Origin: Geodermatophilus siccatus
Lineage (GTDB): Bacteria > Actinomycetota > Actinomycetes > Mycobacteriales > Geodermatophilaceae
Direction: 5' to 3'
DNA: 64,000 nt
NCBI RefSeq assembly: GCF_900103785.1
Contig: NZ_FNHE01000006.1
Coordinates: 124,001 to 188,000, forward strand
Under the pieces are notes generated by a model that was not told the DNA's origin, did no database searches, and saw only the letters and a list, made by a program, of their open reading frames with translations. The number at the start of each line of letters is the position of its first letter. Position 1 is the stretch's first letter. Shown in pieces: positions 17,731-26,417 of the stretch. Position numbers and translations under genes: made by a program.

Positions 17731-18567
17731 GTGACCCGCGCAGCGGCGTTCTTCGACCTGGACAAGACGGTCATCGCCAAGTCCAGCACCCTGGCCTTCG
17801 GCCGCCCGTTCTTCCAGGGCGGGCTGATCAACCGGCGCGCCGTCCTCAAGGGCGCCTACGCACAGCTGGTCTTCTCCCTCTCCGGCGCCGACGCGCAGCA
17901 GATGGAGCGCATGCGGGCGCAGATCACCGAGATGTGCACCGGGTGGGACGTCACCACCGTGCACGAGATCGTGCGCGAGACGCTGCACGACATCGTCGAG
18001 CCGATGGTCTACGCCGAGGCCGCCGACCTCATCGAGGAGCACCGGGCGGCCGGCCGGGAAATCGTCGTCGTCTCCAGCAGCGGCGCGGAGATGGTCGAGC
18101 CGATCGGCGAGATGCTCGGCGTCGACCGCGTGGTGGCCACCCGCATGGTGACCGTCGACGGCCGCTACACCGGCGAGATCGACTTCTACGCCTACGGGGA
18201 GAACAAGGCCGTCGCCCTCCGGCAGGTGGCCGCCGAGAGCGGCTACGACCTGGCCGACTGCTACGCCTACAGCGACTCGGTCACCGACCTGCCGATGCTC
18301 TCGGCGGTCGGGCACCCGACCGCGGTCAACCCCGACCGGGCGCTGCGGAAGGCGGCGGCCGAGCGCGGCTGGCCGGTGCTGGAGTTCACCTGGCCGGTGA
18401 CCATGCGCTCGCGCTTCCCGGTCCCGTCGGCCCCGGTGGTGACCGGTGCGGCGATGAGCGTGGGTGCCGCCGTGGCGGGCCTGGCCTGGTACGCCCGCAG
18501 GCGGGCCCTCCGGGTGGTCGCCGAGACGCCGCCGGCGCCCGGCCGCTGGTGGCGCCGCGGCGCCTGA
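17731..18567 (+). CDS. HAD-IB family phosphatase (SerB-like), Rv3661-type
   Basis: A 278-residue HAD hydrolase: motif I FFDLDKTVIAKSS with the nucleophile Asp, motif II VVSSSGAEMV, motif III Lys in ENKAVAL, motif IV YAYSDSVTDLPMLSAVG. A helical cap lies between motifs I and II, and a single C-terminal membrane helix plus basic tail (AMSVGAAVAGLAWYARRRAL) suggests membrane anchoring. M. tuberculosis has a homologue at the same place after ssd. The substrate is probably a phosphate monoester; lysolipid or phosphoserine-type activity is not decidable here. Confidence 0.88.
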   Translation: MTRAAAFFDLDKTVIAKSSTLAFGRPFFQGGLINRRAVLKGAYAQLVFSLSGADAQQMERMRAQITEMCTGWDVTTVHEIVRETLHDIVEPMVYAEAADLIEEHRAAGREIVVVSSSGAEMVEPIGEMLGVDRVVATRMVTVDGRYTGEIDFYAYGENKAVALRQVAAESGYDLADCYAYSDSVTDLPMLSAVGHPTAVNPDRALRKAAAERGWPVLEFTWPVTMRSRFPVPSAPVVTGAAMSVGAAVAGLAWYARRRALRVVAETPPAPGRWWRRGA

Positions 18568-18680
18568 AGGAGGACCCGCCCGGCCGCGGCCCCGTCCCGG
18601 GGCTCGCCCGAGCCCGGACGGCCCCCGTGCAGGGTCCCGCCGCGGGCCTGCGAGTGGCGGGGGGCGAGGGGGTCCTCCTC
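18567..18680. repeat. Dispersed GC-rich 3'-end element, copy A
   Basis: It carries the family core GTGCAGGGTCCCG...GGGCCTGCGAG...GGGGGCGAGGGGGTCCT (core 18627-18674) preceded by a GAGGACCCG half that pairs with it. It fills the convergent gap between the HAD phosphatase and the aldo/keto reductase, so it could terminate both transcripts. Confidence 0.8.
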
Positions 18681-18698
18681 GTGCATGGGGGCCACCGC

Positions 18699-19667
18699 TC
18701 AGAGCGGCAGGCGCTCGCGCACCCGCTCCACGAGCGTGCGCACCACGGACACCGGCCGGAACGCCCGCGCCGCAGCGGTCAGCGCGGCCTGCTCGTCCGG
18801 ACGCAGGTCGATGTCGGCCGCCGCTGCGTTGGCCTCGACCTGGGCGACGCTGGAGGCCCCGGGGATCACGACCACCCGCGGCAGGGAGACCAGCCACGCC
18901 AGCGCGATCTGCGCGGGCGCGACGTCGTGGGCTGCAGCGACCTCGCGGAGGACGTCGAGCAGCGGCTCGGCGCGGCGCAGGTTCTCGGTGCCGAAGAGGG
19001 GATTGGCGGCGCGGACGCCACCGGGCCGGTTGTCGACGCCGTAGCGCCCGCCGAGCAGCCCCTGGGCCAGCGGGCTGTAGGCCATGACCATCCGGCCCTC
19101 GCTCTCGGCGAAGGGGACCAGGTCGTCGAGGGCCGACGGCGCGGCCAGCGAGAAGTGCACCTGGTTGCTGACCACCGGCCGGCCGAGGGCGGCGTCGGCC
19201 GCCTGCCAGCGCTCCAGCGAGTAGTTGGAGACGCCGACGGTCCCGATGCGGCCCGCGTCGAGCAGCTCGCGCATCCCGGTCATGGTCACCGAGTCGGGCA
19301 CCACCGGGTTGGGCTGGTGCACCTGGTAGAGCGGCACGCGGTCCAGCCCGAGGCGGCGCGCGCTGCCGGCCAGCCGGCTGCGGACGACGGGCGGGAACGG
19401 GGCCACCGGGAAGAGCTTGGTGGCGACGACGACGTCCGCCCGCTCCTCGCCCAGTGCCTCCCCGAGGATCCGCTCGCTGCGGCCGAAGCCGTAGACCTCC
19501 GCGGTGTCGAACAGGGTGACGCCCAGCTCGCGGGCCCGCCGGACGATCGCCCTGGCCTCGCCGGAGGCGTAGGCGTCGCCGTAGCCCCACTCGCGGGAGC
19601 CGAACTGCCAGGTGCCCAGGCCCACGCGGCTGACCGCACCGAGCCCGTCGACGTCGAGGTGCCGCAC
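18699..19667 (-). CDS. Aldo/keto reductase family oxidoreductase
   Basis: A 322-residue (beta/alpha)8 NADPH-dependent reductase. The catalytic Asp and Tyr are in LFDTAEVYGFGRSE, the Lys in VVATKLFP, the His in YQVHQPNP; the C-terminal VIPGASSVAQVEANAAA binds the cofactor phosphate. The sequence is closer to the YghZ/Tas-like plant-type AKR branch than to sugar reductases. GTG at 19667. It is followed by copy A of the dispersed element. Substrate unknown. Confidence 0.9.
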   Translation of the reverse strand: MRHLDVDGLGAVSRVGLGTWQFGSREWGYGDAYASGEARAIVRRARELGVTLFDTAEVYGFGRSERILGEALGEERADVVVATKLFPVAPFPPVVRSRLAGSARRLGLDRVPLYQVHQPNPVVPDSVTMTGMRELLDAGRIGTVGVSNYSLERWQAADAALGRPVVSNQVHFSLAAPSALDDLVPFAESEGRMVMAYSPLAQGLLGGRYGVDNRPGGVRAANPLFGTENLRRAEPLLDVLREVAAAHDVAPAQIALAWLVSLPRVVVIPGASSVAQVEANAAAADIDLRPDEQAALTAAARAFRPVSVVRTLVERVRERLPL

Positions 19668-19688
19668 GGGCGCCAGTCTGCCCGCTCG

Positions 19689-20477
19689 TCAGCCGCGGAG
19701 CAGGGCCTCGGCGATCGCCAGCCCCTCCAGCGCCCCGTGCTCGGTGGCGCGGCAGCAGTGCACCAGCCACCCCGCCACACCGTCGGGCTGCCCGGAGGCG
19801 TAGCCGGCCAGCGCGCGGGCGTACTCCTCGCGGCCGAGCTCGGCGAAGCCGACCTCGGGCACCGAGACCGCCTTGGGGTCCAGCCCGCGGGTGATGCCGG
19901 TCAGCCGCGCCGCGGCGCGCGCGACCACGCCGTCGGCGGTGCCGAACGGGGCGATCGCGGCCAGCTCACCGTGCACGACCGCGGCCAGGACCACGGCCGG
20001 CACCGAGCTCTCCTCCGTCACCAGGGCGAAGAGCCCGCCGAGCCGCGGTCCGGCGTGCGCGCCCGGACGGCCGAGCTCGGCACGGTCGGCGAGGTCCGCC
20101 GCGGCCAGCACGTGCAGCCGGGCCAGCACCTGGCCCGGCGCCCGGGTCCAGGTCTCCTGCATCGAGCCGAGCGCGACCGAGGCGCGCAGCGCGCCCTGCA
20201 CGACGGGGTCGTCGACCTGCCCCGCCCGCAGGTCGGCCAGCGGGACGTCGACCCCCTCCAGGGCAGCGGAGGCCCGGGCGCCGCGCAGCGCCGACTCGGT
20301 GCTGACCTCGGCCGACCGGTTGCGCATCAGCCGGTGCCGCAGCAGGCGGTCGATCCCGCTGCGGGCGGCCTCGGCGGCGTCCCGCACGCCGGGCAGGTCG
20401 AGCAGCGGGGCCAGCGGGTCGGCGGCGGCGGGGCGGGCCGCCGGGCGGCCGGCGCCGGGACGCACGGGGATCGTCAC
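19689..20477 (-). CDS. Fic-like protein with inhibitory motif but no catalytic histidine
   Basis: A 262-residue protein, similar in layout to the Rv3662c family. An SxxxEG segment at residues 70-75 (SAALEG) matches the Fic inhibitory-helix motif. The region 169-187 (HGELAAIAPFGTADGVVAR) lines up with the Fic core (I-HPF-DGNGR--R), but Ala176 replaces the catalytic His and the GNGR loop is altered; PF, DG and the final Arg remain. It should not AMPylate. GTG at 20477 has TACCGT ending six bases upstream, so it is probably leaderless. The family link rests on these motifs. Confidence 0.6.
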   Translation of the reverse strand: MTIPVRPGAGRPAARPAAADPLAPLLDLPGVRDAAEAARSGIDRLLRHRLMRNRSAEVSTESALRGARASAALEGVDVPLADLRAGQVDDPVVQGALRASVALGSMQETWTRAPGQVLARLHVLAAADLADRAELGRPGAHAGPRLGGLFALVTEESSVPAVVLAAVVHGELAAIAPFGTADGVVARAAARLTGITRGLDPKAVSVPEVGFAELGREEYARALAGYASGQPDGVAGWLVHCCRATEHGALEGLAIAEALLRG

Positions 20478-20539
20478 GCACCGACGGTACGAGGCGGGCC
20501 GCGGGAACCGGCGGCGCCCTGGTTACGCTGCCTGCCACC

Positions 20540-21091
20540 ATGGCCCGGCCCTTGACCCTGCTGCTCGTCCGCCACGGGCAGAGCGAGTGGAACGCCGCGG
20601 GGCTCCTGCAGGGCCAGACCGCGCACGTGCCGCTGACCGAGCTCGGGCACGCGCAGGCGGCCGCGGCGGCACGGGAGCTGGTGGCGCTGCGTCCGGGGGC
20701 GCTCGTCTCCAGCGACCTGCGCCGCGCGGTGCAGACCGCCGAGCACTGCGCCCGCGCCACGGGCCTGCCGCTGACGACCACGCCGGCGCTGCGCGAGCAG
20801 GGCTACGGGGTGCTCGAGGGCCGGCCCTCGCGGGAGCTGTGGGACGTCGTCGACTGGATCGACCCGCACTGGGCGGCGCCGGGCGGGGAGAGCCTGGCCG
20901 AGCTGCACGCCCGCGTCGGCGCGCACCTGAAGGCCCTGTGCGCCGACCCGCCGGCCGAGGTGGTGGCGCTGGTGACCCACGGCGACACGATCCGGGCCGC
21001 GCAGGCGGTCGCCGCCGGGTTGGGGCCGGACGCGATGCCCGCGGTGACCCCGCACAACGGCACGGTGACCCCCCTGGAGCTCGTGCTGTGA
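20540..21091 (+). CDS. cobC: Histidine phosphatase, probable alpha-ribazole phosphatase
   Basis: A 183-residue phosphoglycerate-mutase-like phosphatase with catalytic LLVRHGQSEWN, SSDLRRAVQTA, Glu in LREQGYGVLEGRP and second His in LVTHGDTIRA. The next genes are cobU and cobS, so removal of the 5'-phosphate from alpha-ribazole phosphate or cobalamin phosphate in nucleotide-loop assembly is the likely role; the fold alone is not specific. ATG 20540 follows TACGCT by 11 bases with no ribosome site, suggesting a near-leaderless mRNA. Confidence 0.78.
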   Translation: MARPLTLLLVRHGQSEWNAAGLLQGQTAHVPLTELGHAQAAAAARELVALRPGALVSSDLRRAVQTAEHCARATGLPLTTTPALREQGYGVLEGRPSRELWDVVDWIDPHWAAPGGESLAELHARVGAHLKALCADPPAEVVALVTHGDTIRAAQAVAAGLGPDAMPAVTPHNGTVTPLELVL

Positions 21092-21116
21092 GGGGCACGA
21101 AGGCGCCGGGCGGGCG

Positions 21117-21638
21117 ATGAGCAGGGTCCTCGTGCTGGGCGGGTCGCGGTCGGGCAAGTCCGCGCACGCCGAGTCGCTGGTGGCCGACGCCGGCGACGTC
21201 ACCTACCTGGCGACCTCCCCTGCGGTCCCGGGGGACGCCGAGTGGGCCGAGCGGGTCGCCGCACACCAGGCCCGCCGTCCCGCGGGCTGGACGACGCTGG
21301 AGACGACCGCGCCCAGCGACCTGCTGCGCCGCGGCACCGTGCTGGTCGACAGCATCACCACCTGGGTGGCCGCGCTGATGGACCAGACCGGCGTCTGGAC
21401 CGACGAGCCCGGCGCGTCGGACCGCCTGGCCCGCCGCTGCGACGCGCTGGTCGAGGCCTGGACGATGACGCCCGCGCACGTGGTCGCGGTGTCGGACGAG
21501 GTGGGGCTGGGGGTGGTGCCCGAGACCCGGGCCGGACGGCTGTTCCGCGACACCCTCGGCTCGGTCAACCAGCGGTTGGCCGGCACCGCCGACGAGGTGT
21601 GGTTCGTGGTGGCCGGGCTGCCGCAGCGGCTGCGATGA
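21117..21638 (+). CDS. cobU: Adenosylcobinamide kinase/guanylyltransferase
   Basis: A 173-residue bifunctional enzyme that phosphorylates adenosylcobinamide and then transfers GMP to give GDP-cobinamide. P-loop VLGGSRSGKSAHAE, then VTYLATSP, VAAHQARRPAGW with the GMP-acceptor His, and VVAVSDEVGLGVVPETRAGR. Length is normal. It is preceded by cobC (25 bases) and overlaps cobS by ATGA. Confidence 0.93.
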   Translation: MSRVLVLGGSRSGKSAHAESLVADAGDVTYLATSPAVPGDAEWAERVAAHQARRPAGWTTLETTAPSDLLRRGTVLVDSITTWVAALMDQTGVWTDEPGASDRLARRCDALVEAWTMTPAHVVAVSDEVGLGVVPETRAGRLFRDTLGSVNQRLAGTADEVWFVVAGLPQRLR

Positions 21639-22375
21639 GGTGGACCGGCCCCCTGGAGTCCGCGGCGCTGCTGACCGTCCTGCGGGTGCCGACGCGGGCG
21701 GCGGCGTCGACCCGTGGCGTGCTGCCGTGGGCGCCGCTGGTCGGGCTCGTGCTGGGCGCCCTCGCCGCCGGGGTCGGCGTGGCGGGCGCGCGCCTGGTCT
21801 CGCCGCTCACCGGCGCGGTGCTGGCCGTGGCGGCGCTCGCGGCGCTGACCCGCGGCCTGCACCTGGACGGCCTGGCCGACACCGCCGACGGGCTGGGCCC
21901 GCTGCGCGGTCGCGAGCGGGCGCTCGAGGTGATGCGGCAGGGGGACGTCGGCCCGTTCGGCGTGGTGACGGTGCTGCTCACCGTGCTGCTGCAGGTCGCC
22001 GCCGCGGCCACTCTGCTCGAGGCCGAGCGGGGCTGGACCGCGCTCGCGGCGGCACCGCTGGTCGCCCGGCTCGCGATGGCGCGCACCGGGCTGGCCGGCG
22101 TCGCGATGGCCGCGGGCTCCGCGCTCGGGCGGTCGGTCGCCGGCACGGTCTCGGCGCGCTGGCTGGCCGGCTGGGTGTTCCTCGCCGGGGCGCTGCTGAC
22201 CGTCGCCGACCGGGCCCTGGTGGTCAGTGCCGCGGCCGGTCTGCTCGCGGCCGAGCTGCTCCTGCGCCGGGCGCGCGCGCGGCTGGGCGGCGTCACCGGC
22301 GACGTGATGGGGGCGATGGGCGAGACGGCGGCCGCGGTCACCCTGCTGGTGGCCGCGGCCGCCCTCCCCTGGTGA
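21635..22375 (+). CDS. cobS: Adenosylcobinamide-GDP ribazoletransferase
   Basis: A 246-residue membrane enzyme with about seven helices that joins GDP-cobinamide and alpha-ribazole to make (phospho)cobalamin. The hallmark TRGLHLDGLADTADGLG and the following GRERALEVMRQGDVGPFG are intact. ATG 21635 sits inside the cobU stop (ATGA). It ends at the dispersed 3' element (copy B). Confidence 0.93.
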   Translation: MRWTGPLESAALLTVLRVPTRAAASTRGVLPWAPLVGLVLGALAAGVGVAGARLVSPLTGAVLAVAALAALTRGLHLDGLADTADGLGPLRGRERALEVMRQGDVGPFGVVTVLLTVLLQVAAAATLLEAERGWTALAAAPLVARLAMARTGLAGVAMAAGSALGRSVAGTVSARWLAGWVFLAGALLTVADRALVVSAAAGLLAAELLLRRARARLGGVTGDVMGAMGETAAAVTLLVAAAALPW

Positions 22376-22447
22376 CGTCCTGGAACGGCCCCCTCGCAGG
22401 GCCCCGCGCCGAGCGGAGCGAGGCGTGAGGGGCGAGGGGGTCCTTCC
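22376..22447. repeat. Dispersed GC-rich 3'-end element, copy B
   Basis: CTCGCAGGGCCCCG...GGGGCGAGGGGGTCCTTCC fills the whole gap between the convergent cobS and small Arg/Gly protein genes. Its GGCCCCCTCGC pairs with GCGAGGGGGTCC. Confidence 0.82.
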
Positions 22448-22699
22448 TCAGCGGCGGCGCAGGAGGCCGCCGAGCAGTCCGCCCAGGCCGGAGGACGCGG
22501 GGGTCGCCCGGCCCCGGCCGGCGCGGCCGGTGGTCGCCCGGCCGTAGCCGCGGCCGGCCGTACCCAGGCCGCCCATCCCGCGGCCCGTGCGGCGGCCGCC
22601 CGTCACACCCGCCGTCCCGCGTGCGGTGGTACGGCCGCCGCGGGCCGCGTTGCGCGCAGTGTTCTCTGCCGTGCCCATCAGTCGTCCGAGGATGCTCAT
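22448..22699 (-). CDS. Small Arg/Gly-rich basic protein
   Basis: An 83-residue protein beginning MSILGRLMGTAENTARNAAR and continuing as a very basic Gly/Arg/Thr low-complexity tail (GGRRTGRGMGGLGTAGRG), ending LGGLLGGLLRRR. No family recognised. Such composition suits nucleic-acid or acidic-surface binding, but that is only composition. It lies between the convergent cobS and the same-strand cobN, 41 bases beyond the cobN stop. Confidence 0.55.
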   Translation of the reverse strand: MSILGRLMGTAENTARNAARGGRTTARGTAGVTGGRRTGRGMGGLGTAGRGYGRATTGRAGRGRATPASSGLGGLLGGLLRRR

Positions 22700-22740
22700 G
22701 GCAGTGACGTACCCCAGGTCGCGGCGGCGATGCATGCACC

Positions 22741-25700
22741 TCAGGACCGGGACGACGCCGGGGTCTCCCCGCCCTCCAGGTCGCCCTCGGTGTCGAGGTA
22801 GGCCTGCTGCAGCTCGGCGAGCAGCTGCGGGTCCGGCTCGGCCCACATCCGCCGGTCGACGGCCTCCAGCAGCCGCTCGGCGATGCCGTGCAGCGCCCAC
22901 GGGTTGGACTGCTCGAGGAAGGCGCGGTTCTCCGGGTCGAGCACGTAGGTCTGCGCCAGCTTCTCGTACATCCAGTCGGCGACCACGCCGGTGGTGGCGT
23001 CGTAGCCGAACAGGTAGTCGACCGTCGCGGCCAGCTCGAAGGCGCCCTTGTAGCCGTGCCGGCGCATCGCCGCCAGCCACTTCGGGTTGACCACGCGGGC
23101 GCGGAACACCCGGGCGGTCTCCTCGGTCAGCGACCGGGTGCGCACCGACTCCGGCCGGGTCGAGTCGCCGATGTAGGCCGCCGGCGCGCGCCCGGTCAGC
23201 GCGCGGACCGTCGCCACCATCCCGCCGTGGTACTGGAAGTAGTCGTCGGAGTCGGCGATGTCGTGCTCGCGGGTGTCCACGTTCTTCGCCGCGACCGCGA
23301 TCCGCCGGTAGGCCGCCTCCATGTCCGGGCGGGCCTGCACGCCGTCCAGCCCGCGGCCGTAGGCGTAGCCGCCCCAGACGGCGTAGACCTCGGCCAGGTC
23401 GGCGTCCCCCCGCCAGTCGCGGGAGTCGATCAGCGGCAGCAGCCCGGCCCCGTAGGCGCCGGGCTTGGAGCCGAACACGCGGGTGGTGGCCCGCCGGCGG
23501 TCGCCGTGGCCGGCGACGTCGGCGTCCACGTGGGCGCGGACGAGGTTCTGCTCGGCGGGCTCGTCCAGCCCCGCCACCAGGGTCACCGCGTCGTCCAGCA
23601 TCGTCACCACGTGCGGGAAGGCGTCCCGGAAGAACCCGGAGATCCGCACGGTCACGTCGATCCGCGGGCGCCCCAGCTCGTCGAGCGGGATCGGCTCCAG
23701 GCCGGTCACCCGCCGCGAGGCGTCGTCCCACACCGGGCGGACGCCGAGCAGCGCGAGCACCTCGCCGACGTCGTCCCCCGAGGTGCGCATCGCCGAGGTG
23801 CCCCACACCGACAGCCCCACCGAGGCGGGGTACTCCCCGGTGTCGGCGAGGTAGCGCTCGACGAGGGAGTCGGCCATCGCCTGCCCGGTCTCCCAGGCCA
23901 GCCGCGACGGGATCGCGCGGGGGTCGACCGAGTAGAAGTTGCGGCCGGTCGGCAGCACGTTGACCAGCCCGCGCAGCGGCGAGCCCGACGGCCCGGCCGG
24001 CACGTAGCCGCCCTCCAGGGCGTGCAGCGTCGCGTCCATCTCGTCGGTGGTGCGCTCCAGCCGGGGCACCACCTCGTCGACGGCGAAGCGCAGCACCGCC
24101 TCGACGCGCTCGTCGGGGCGCCCCAGGACCTCGGCGACCACCGACGGCACGGCGTCGGGCACCCAGCCGCGGGCCTCCATGGCCGTCACCAGGGCGGCAG
24201 CGGAGGCCTCCACCGCGTCGGTCTCGGTGCGCGAGGCCCCCTCGGCCAGGCCGAGCGCCTCGCGCAACCCGGGCAGCGCCACCGTGCCACCCCAGATCTG
24301 CCGCGCGCGCAGCACCGCCAGCACCAGGTCGACGCGGTCCCGACCGGACGGCGGGGTGCCGAGCACGTGCAGCCCGTCGCGGATCTGCGAGTCCTTGATC
24401 TCGCAGAGCCAACCGTCGACGTGCAGGATCATCTCGTCGAAGTGGTCGTCCTCGGGCCGCTCGTCGAGCCCCAGGTCGTGGTCGAGCTTGGCCGCCTGGA
24501 GCAGCGTCCAGATCTGCGCCCGGACGGCGGGCAGCTTCGCCGGGTCCATCGCCGCGACGTTGGCGTGCTCGTCGAGCAGCTGCTCGAGCCGGGCGATGTC
24601 GCCGTAGGAGTCGGCGCGGGCCATCGGCGGCACCATGTGGTCGACCAGCGTGGCGTGCGCTCGGCGCTTGGCCTGGCTGCCCTCCCCCGGGTCGTTGACC
24701 AGGAACGGGTACACCAGCGGCAGGTCGCCGATCGCGGCGTCGGGCCCGCACGAGGCCGACAGCCCGACCGTCTTGCCCGGCAGCCACTCCAGGTTGCCGT
24801 GCTTGCCGACGTGCACCAGCGCGTGCGCGCCGAACACCGACCGCAGCCACCAGTAGGCGGCCAGGTAGTGGTGGGACGGCGGCAGGTCCGGGTCGTGGTA
24901 GATCGCGATCGGGTTCTCCCCGAAGCCGCGCGGCGGCTGGACCATCACCACGACGTTGCCCGCCCGCAGCGCGGCGAAGACGATGGCGGGGCCGTCGGGT
25001 CCGGAGCCGTCCACGAACAGCGACCCGGGCGCCGCACCCCAGTGCGCCACCATCGCCTCGCGCAGGTCGGCCGGGAGCGTGTCGAAGAAGGCGCGGTACT
25101 CCGCCGCCGGGATGCGCACCGGGTTGCCGGACAGCTGCTGCTCGGTGAGCCAGTCGGCGTCCTGGCCACCCGCGGCGATGAGCGCGTGCACCAGCGCGTC
25201 GCCGTCCAGGTCGGCCACGCCGGGCAGCGCGTCGGGACCGTCGAACGGCCCGACGTCGTACCCGGCGCCGTGCATCGCGGCCAGCAGCCGGACGACCGAC
25301 GCCGGGGTGTCCAGGCCGACCGCGTTGCCGATGCGGGCGTGCTTGGTCGGGTAGGCGCTGAGCATCACGACGACGCGGCGCTCCGCGGGCGGGGTGTGCC
25401 GCAGCCGGGCGTGCGCGACGGCGGTGCCGGCCACGCGGGCGGCCCGCTCGGGGTCGGCGACGTAGCTGGTCAGCCCGTCGGCGTCGGTCTCCTTGAAGGA
25501 GAACGGCACGCTGATCAGCCGGCCGTCGAACTCCGGGATCGCGACCTGGTTGCCGACGTCGAGCGGGGAGAGCCCGTCGTCGTCGGCCACCCACTCCTCG
25601 CGGGAACGGGTCAGGCACAGCCCCTGGACGACCGGCACGTCGAGCGCGGCCAGCTGTCCGACGTCCCACGCGCCGTCGTCCCCGCCGGCCTGCGCGGTGG

Positions 25701-26364
25701 CCGGCCGGGAGCCGCCCGCGGCGAGCACGGTGACCACCAGGGCGTCGGCGGTGCGCAGGACGTCGAGCAGCCCGCCTGCGACGCTGCGCAGCGAGGAGGT
25801 GAAGACCGGCAGCGCGGTGCCCCCGGCGTCCTCGATCGCGGCGCACAGCGCCTCGACGAACGCGGTGTTCCCGGCCAGGTGGTGCGCCCGGTAGTAGAGG
25901 ACGGCGACGGTGGGACCGCTGCCCGTGGACGGCCGCTCCAGCACGCCCCAGTCCGGCGCGACGACCGGCGGCTCGAAGCCCTCGCCGGTGAGCAGCACGG
26001 TGTCGGACAGGAAGCGGTGCAGCTGCACCAGGTTGTCCGGGCCGCCCTGCGCCAGGTAGCCGTGCGCCTCGGTCGCCACCCCCATCGGGACGGTGGACAG
26101 CTCCATCAGCTCGGCGTCGGGCAGCGCCTCCCCGCCGAGGACGACGACCGGCGCGGGCCCGACCAGCAGCGGCGCGAGCAGCTCCTCGTACTGCCGCCGC
26201 ACGCCGAGGATGCGGACGACGACGAGGTCCGCGCCGTCGGCGAGCGCGGCGATGCCCGCGTCGTCCAGGCGGGCGGGGTTGCCCAACCGCCAGTCGGCGC
26301 CGCTGGCGCGGGCGGAGAGCAGGTCGGTGTCGCTGGTCGACAGCAGCGTGAACACCGGCGGCAC
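22741..26364 (-). CDS. cobN: Cobaltochelatase subunit CobN
   Basis: A 1207-residue large subunit of the ATP-dependent aerobic cobaltochelatase, which inserts cobalt into hydrogenobyrinic acid a,c-diamide. Family landmarks include VVVMLSAYPTKHARIGNAVGLD, HVGKHGNLEWLPGK, LPTGRNFYSVDPRAIPS and NPKWLAAMRRHGYKGAFE near the end. It needs ATPase subunits; the ChlI/ChlD-like fusion at 55549 is the obvious partner, 29 kb away and under riboswitch control, whereas no riboswitch precedes cobN. It is 53 bases downstream of the TIGR04222-like gene on the same strand. Confidence 0.96.
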   Translation of the reverse strand: MPPVFTLLSTSDTDLLSARASGADWRLGNPARLDDAGIAALADGADLVVVRILGVRRQYEELLAPLLVGPAPVVVLGGEALPDAELMELSTVPMGVATEAHGYLAQGGPDNLVQLHRFLSDTVLLTGEGFEPPVVAPDWGVLERPSTGSGPTVAVLYYRAHHLAGNTAFVEALCAAIEDAGGTALPVFTSSLRSVAGGLLDVLRTADALVVTVLAAGGSRPATAQAGGDDGAWDVGQLAALDVPVVQGLCLTRSREEWVADDDGLSPLDVGNQVAIPEFDGRLISVPFSFKETDADGLTSYVADPERAARVAGTAVAHARLRHTPPAERRVVVMLSAYPTKHARIGNAVGLDTPASVVRLLAAMHGAGYDVGPFDGPDALPGVADLDGDALVHALIAAGGQDADWLTEQQLSGNPVRIPAAEYRAFFDTLPADLREAMVAHWGAAPGSLFVDGSGPDGPAIVFAALRAGNVVVMVQPPRGFGENPIAIYHDPDLPPSHHYLAAYWWLRSVFGAHALVHVGKHGNLEWLPGKTVGLSASCGPDAAIGDLPLVYPFLVNDPGEGSQAKRRAHATLVDHMVPPMARADSYGDIARLEQLLDEHANVAAMDPAKLPAVRAQIWTLLQAAKLDHDLGLDERPEDDHFDEMILHVDGWLCEIKDSQIRDGLHVLGTPPSGRDRVDLVLAVLRARQIWGGTVALPGLREALGLAEGASRTETDAVEASAAALVTAMEARGWVPDAVPSVVAEVLGRPDERVEAVLRFAVDEVVPRLERTTDEMDATLHALEGGYVPAGPSGSPLRGLVNVLPTGRNFYSVDPRAIPSRLAWETGQAMADSLVERYLADTGEYPASVGLSVWGTSAMRTSGDDVGEVLALLGVRPVWDDASRRVTGLEPIPLDELGRPRIDVTVRISGFFRDAFPHVVTMLDDAVTLVAGLDEPAEQNLVRAHVDADVAGHGDRRRATTRVFGSKPGAYGAGLLPLIDSRDWRGDADLAEVYAVWGGYAYGRGLDGVQARPDMEAAYRRIAVAAKNVDTREHDIADSDDYFQYHGGMVATVRALTGRAPAAYIGDSTRPESVRTRSLTEETARVFRARVVNPKWLAAMRRHGYKGAFELAATVDYLFGYDATTGVVADWMYEKLAQTYVLDPENRAFLEQSNPWALHGIAERLLEAVDRRMWAEPDPQLLAELQQAYLDTEGDLEGGETPASSRS

Positions 26365-26417
26365 GCTACCGGGAACGACCGGCGCCTCGCGGCGAGGACC
26401 CGGCCGGCTGAGCCGGG

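Noticed and set aside
26365-26417. A second cobalamin riboswitch ahead of cobN
   Set aside because: The gap is only 53 bases and has no B12-box or core motif.
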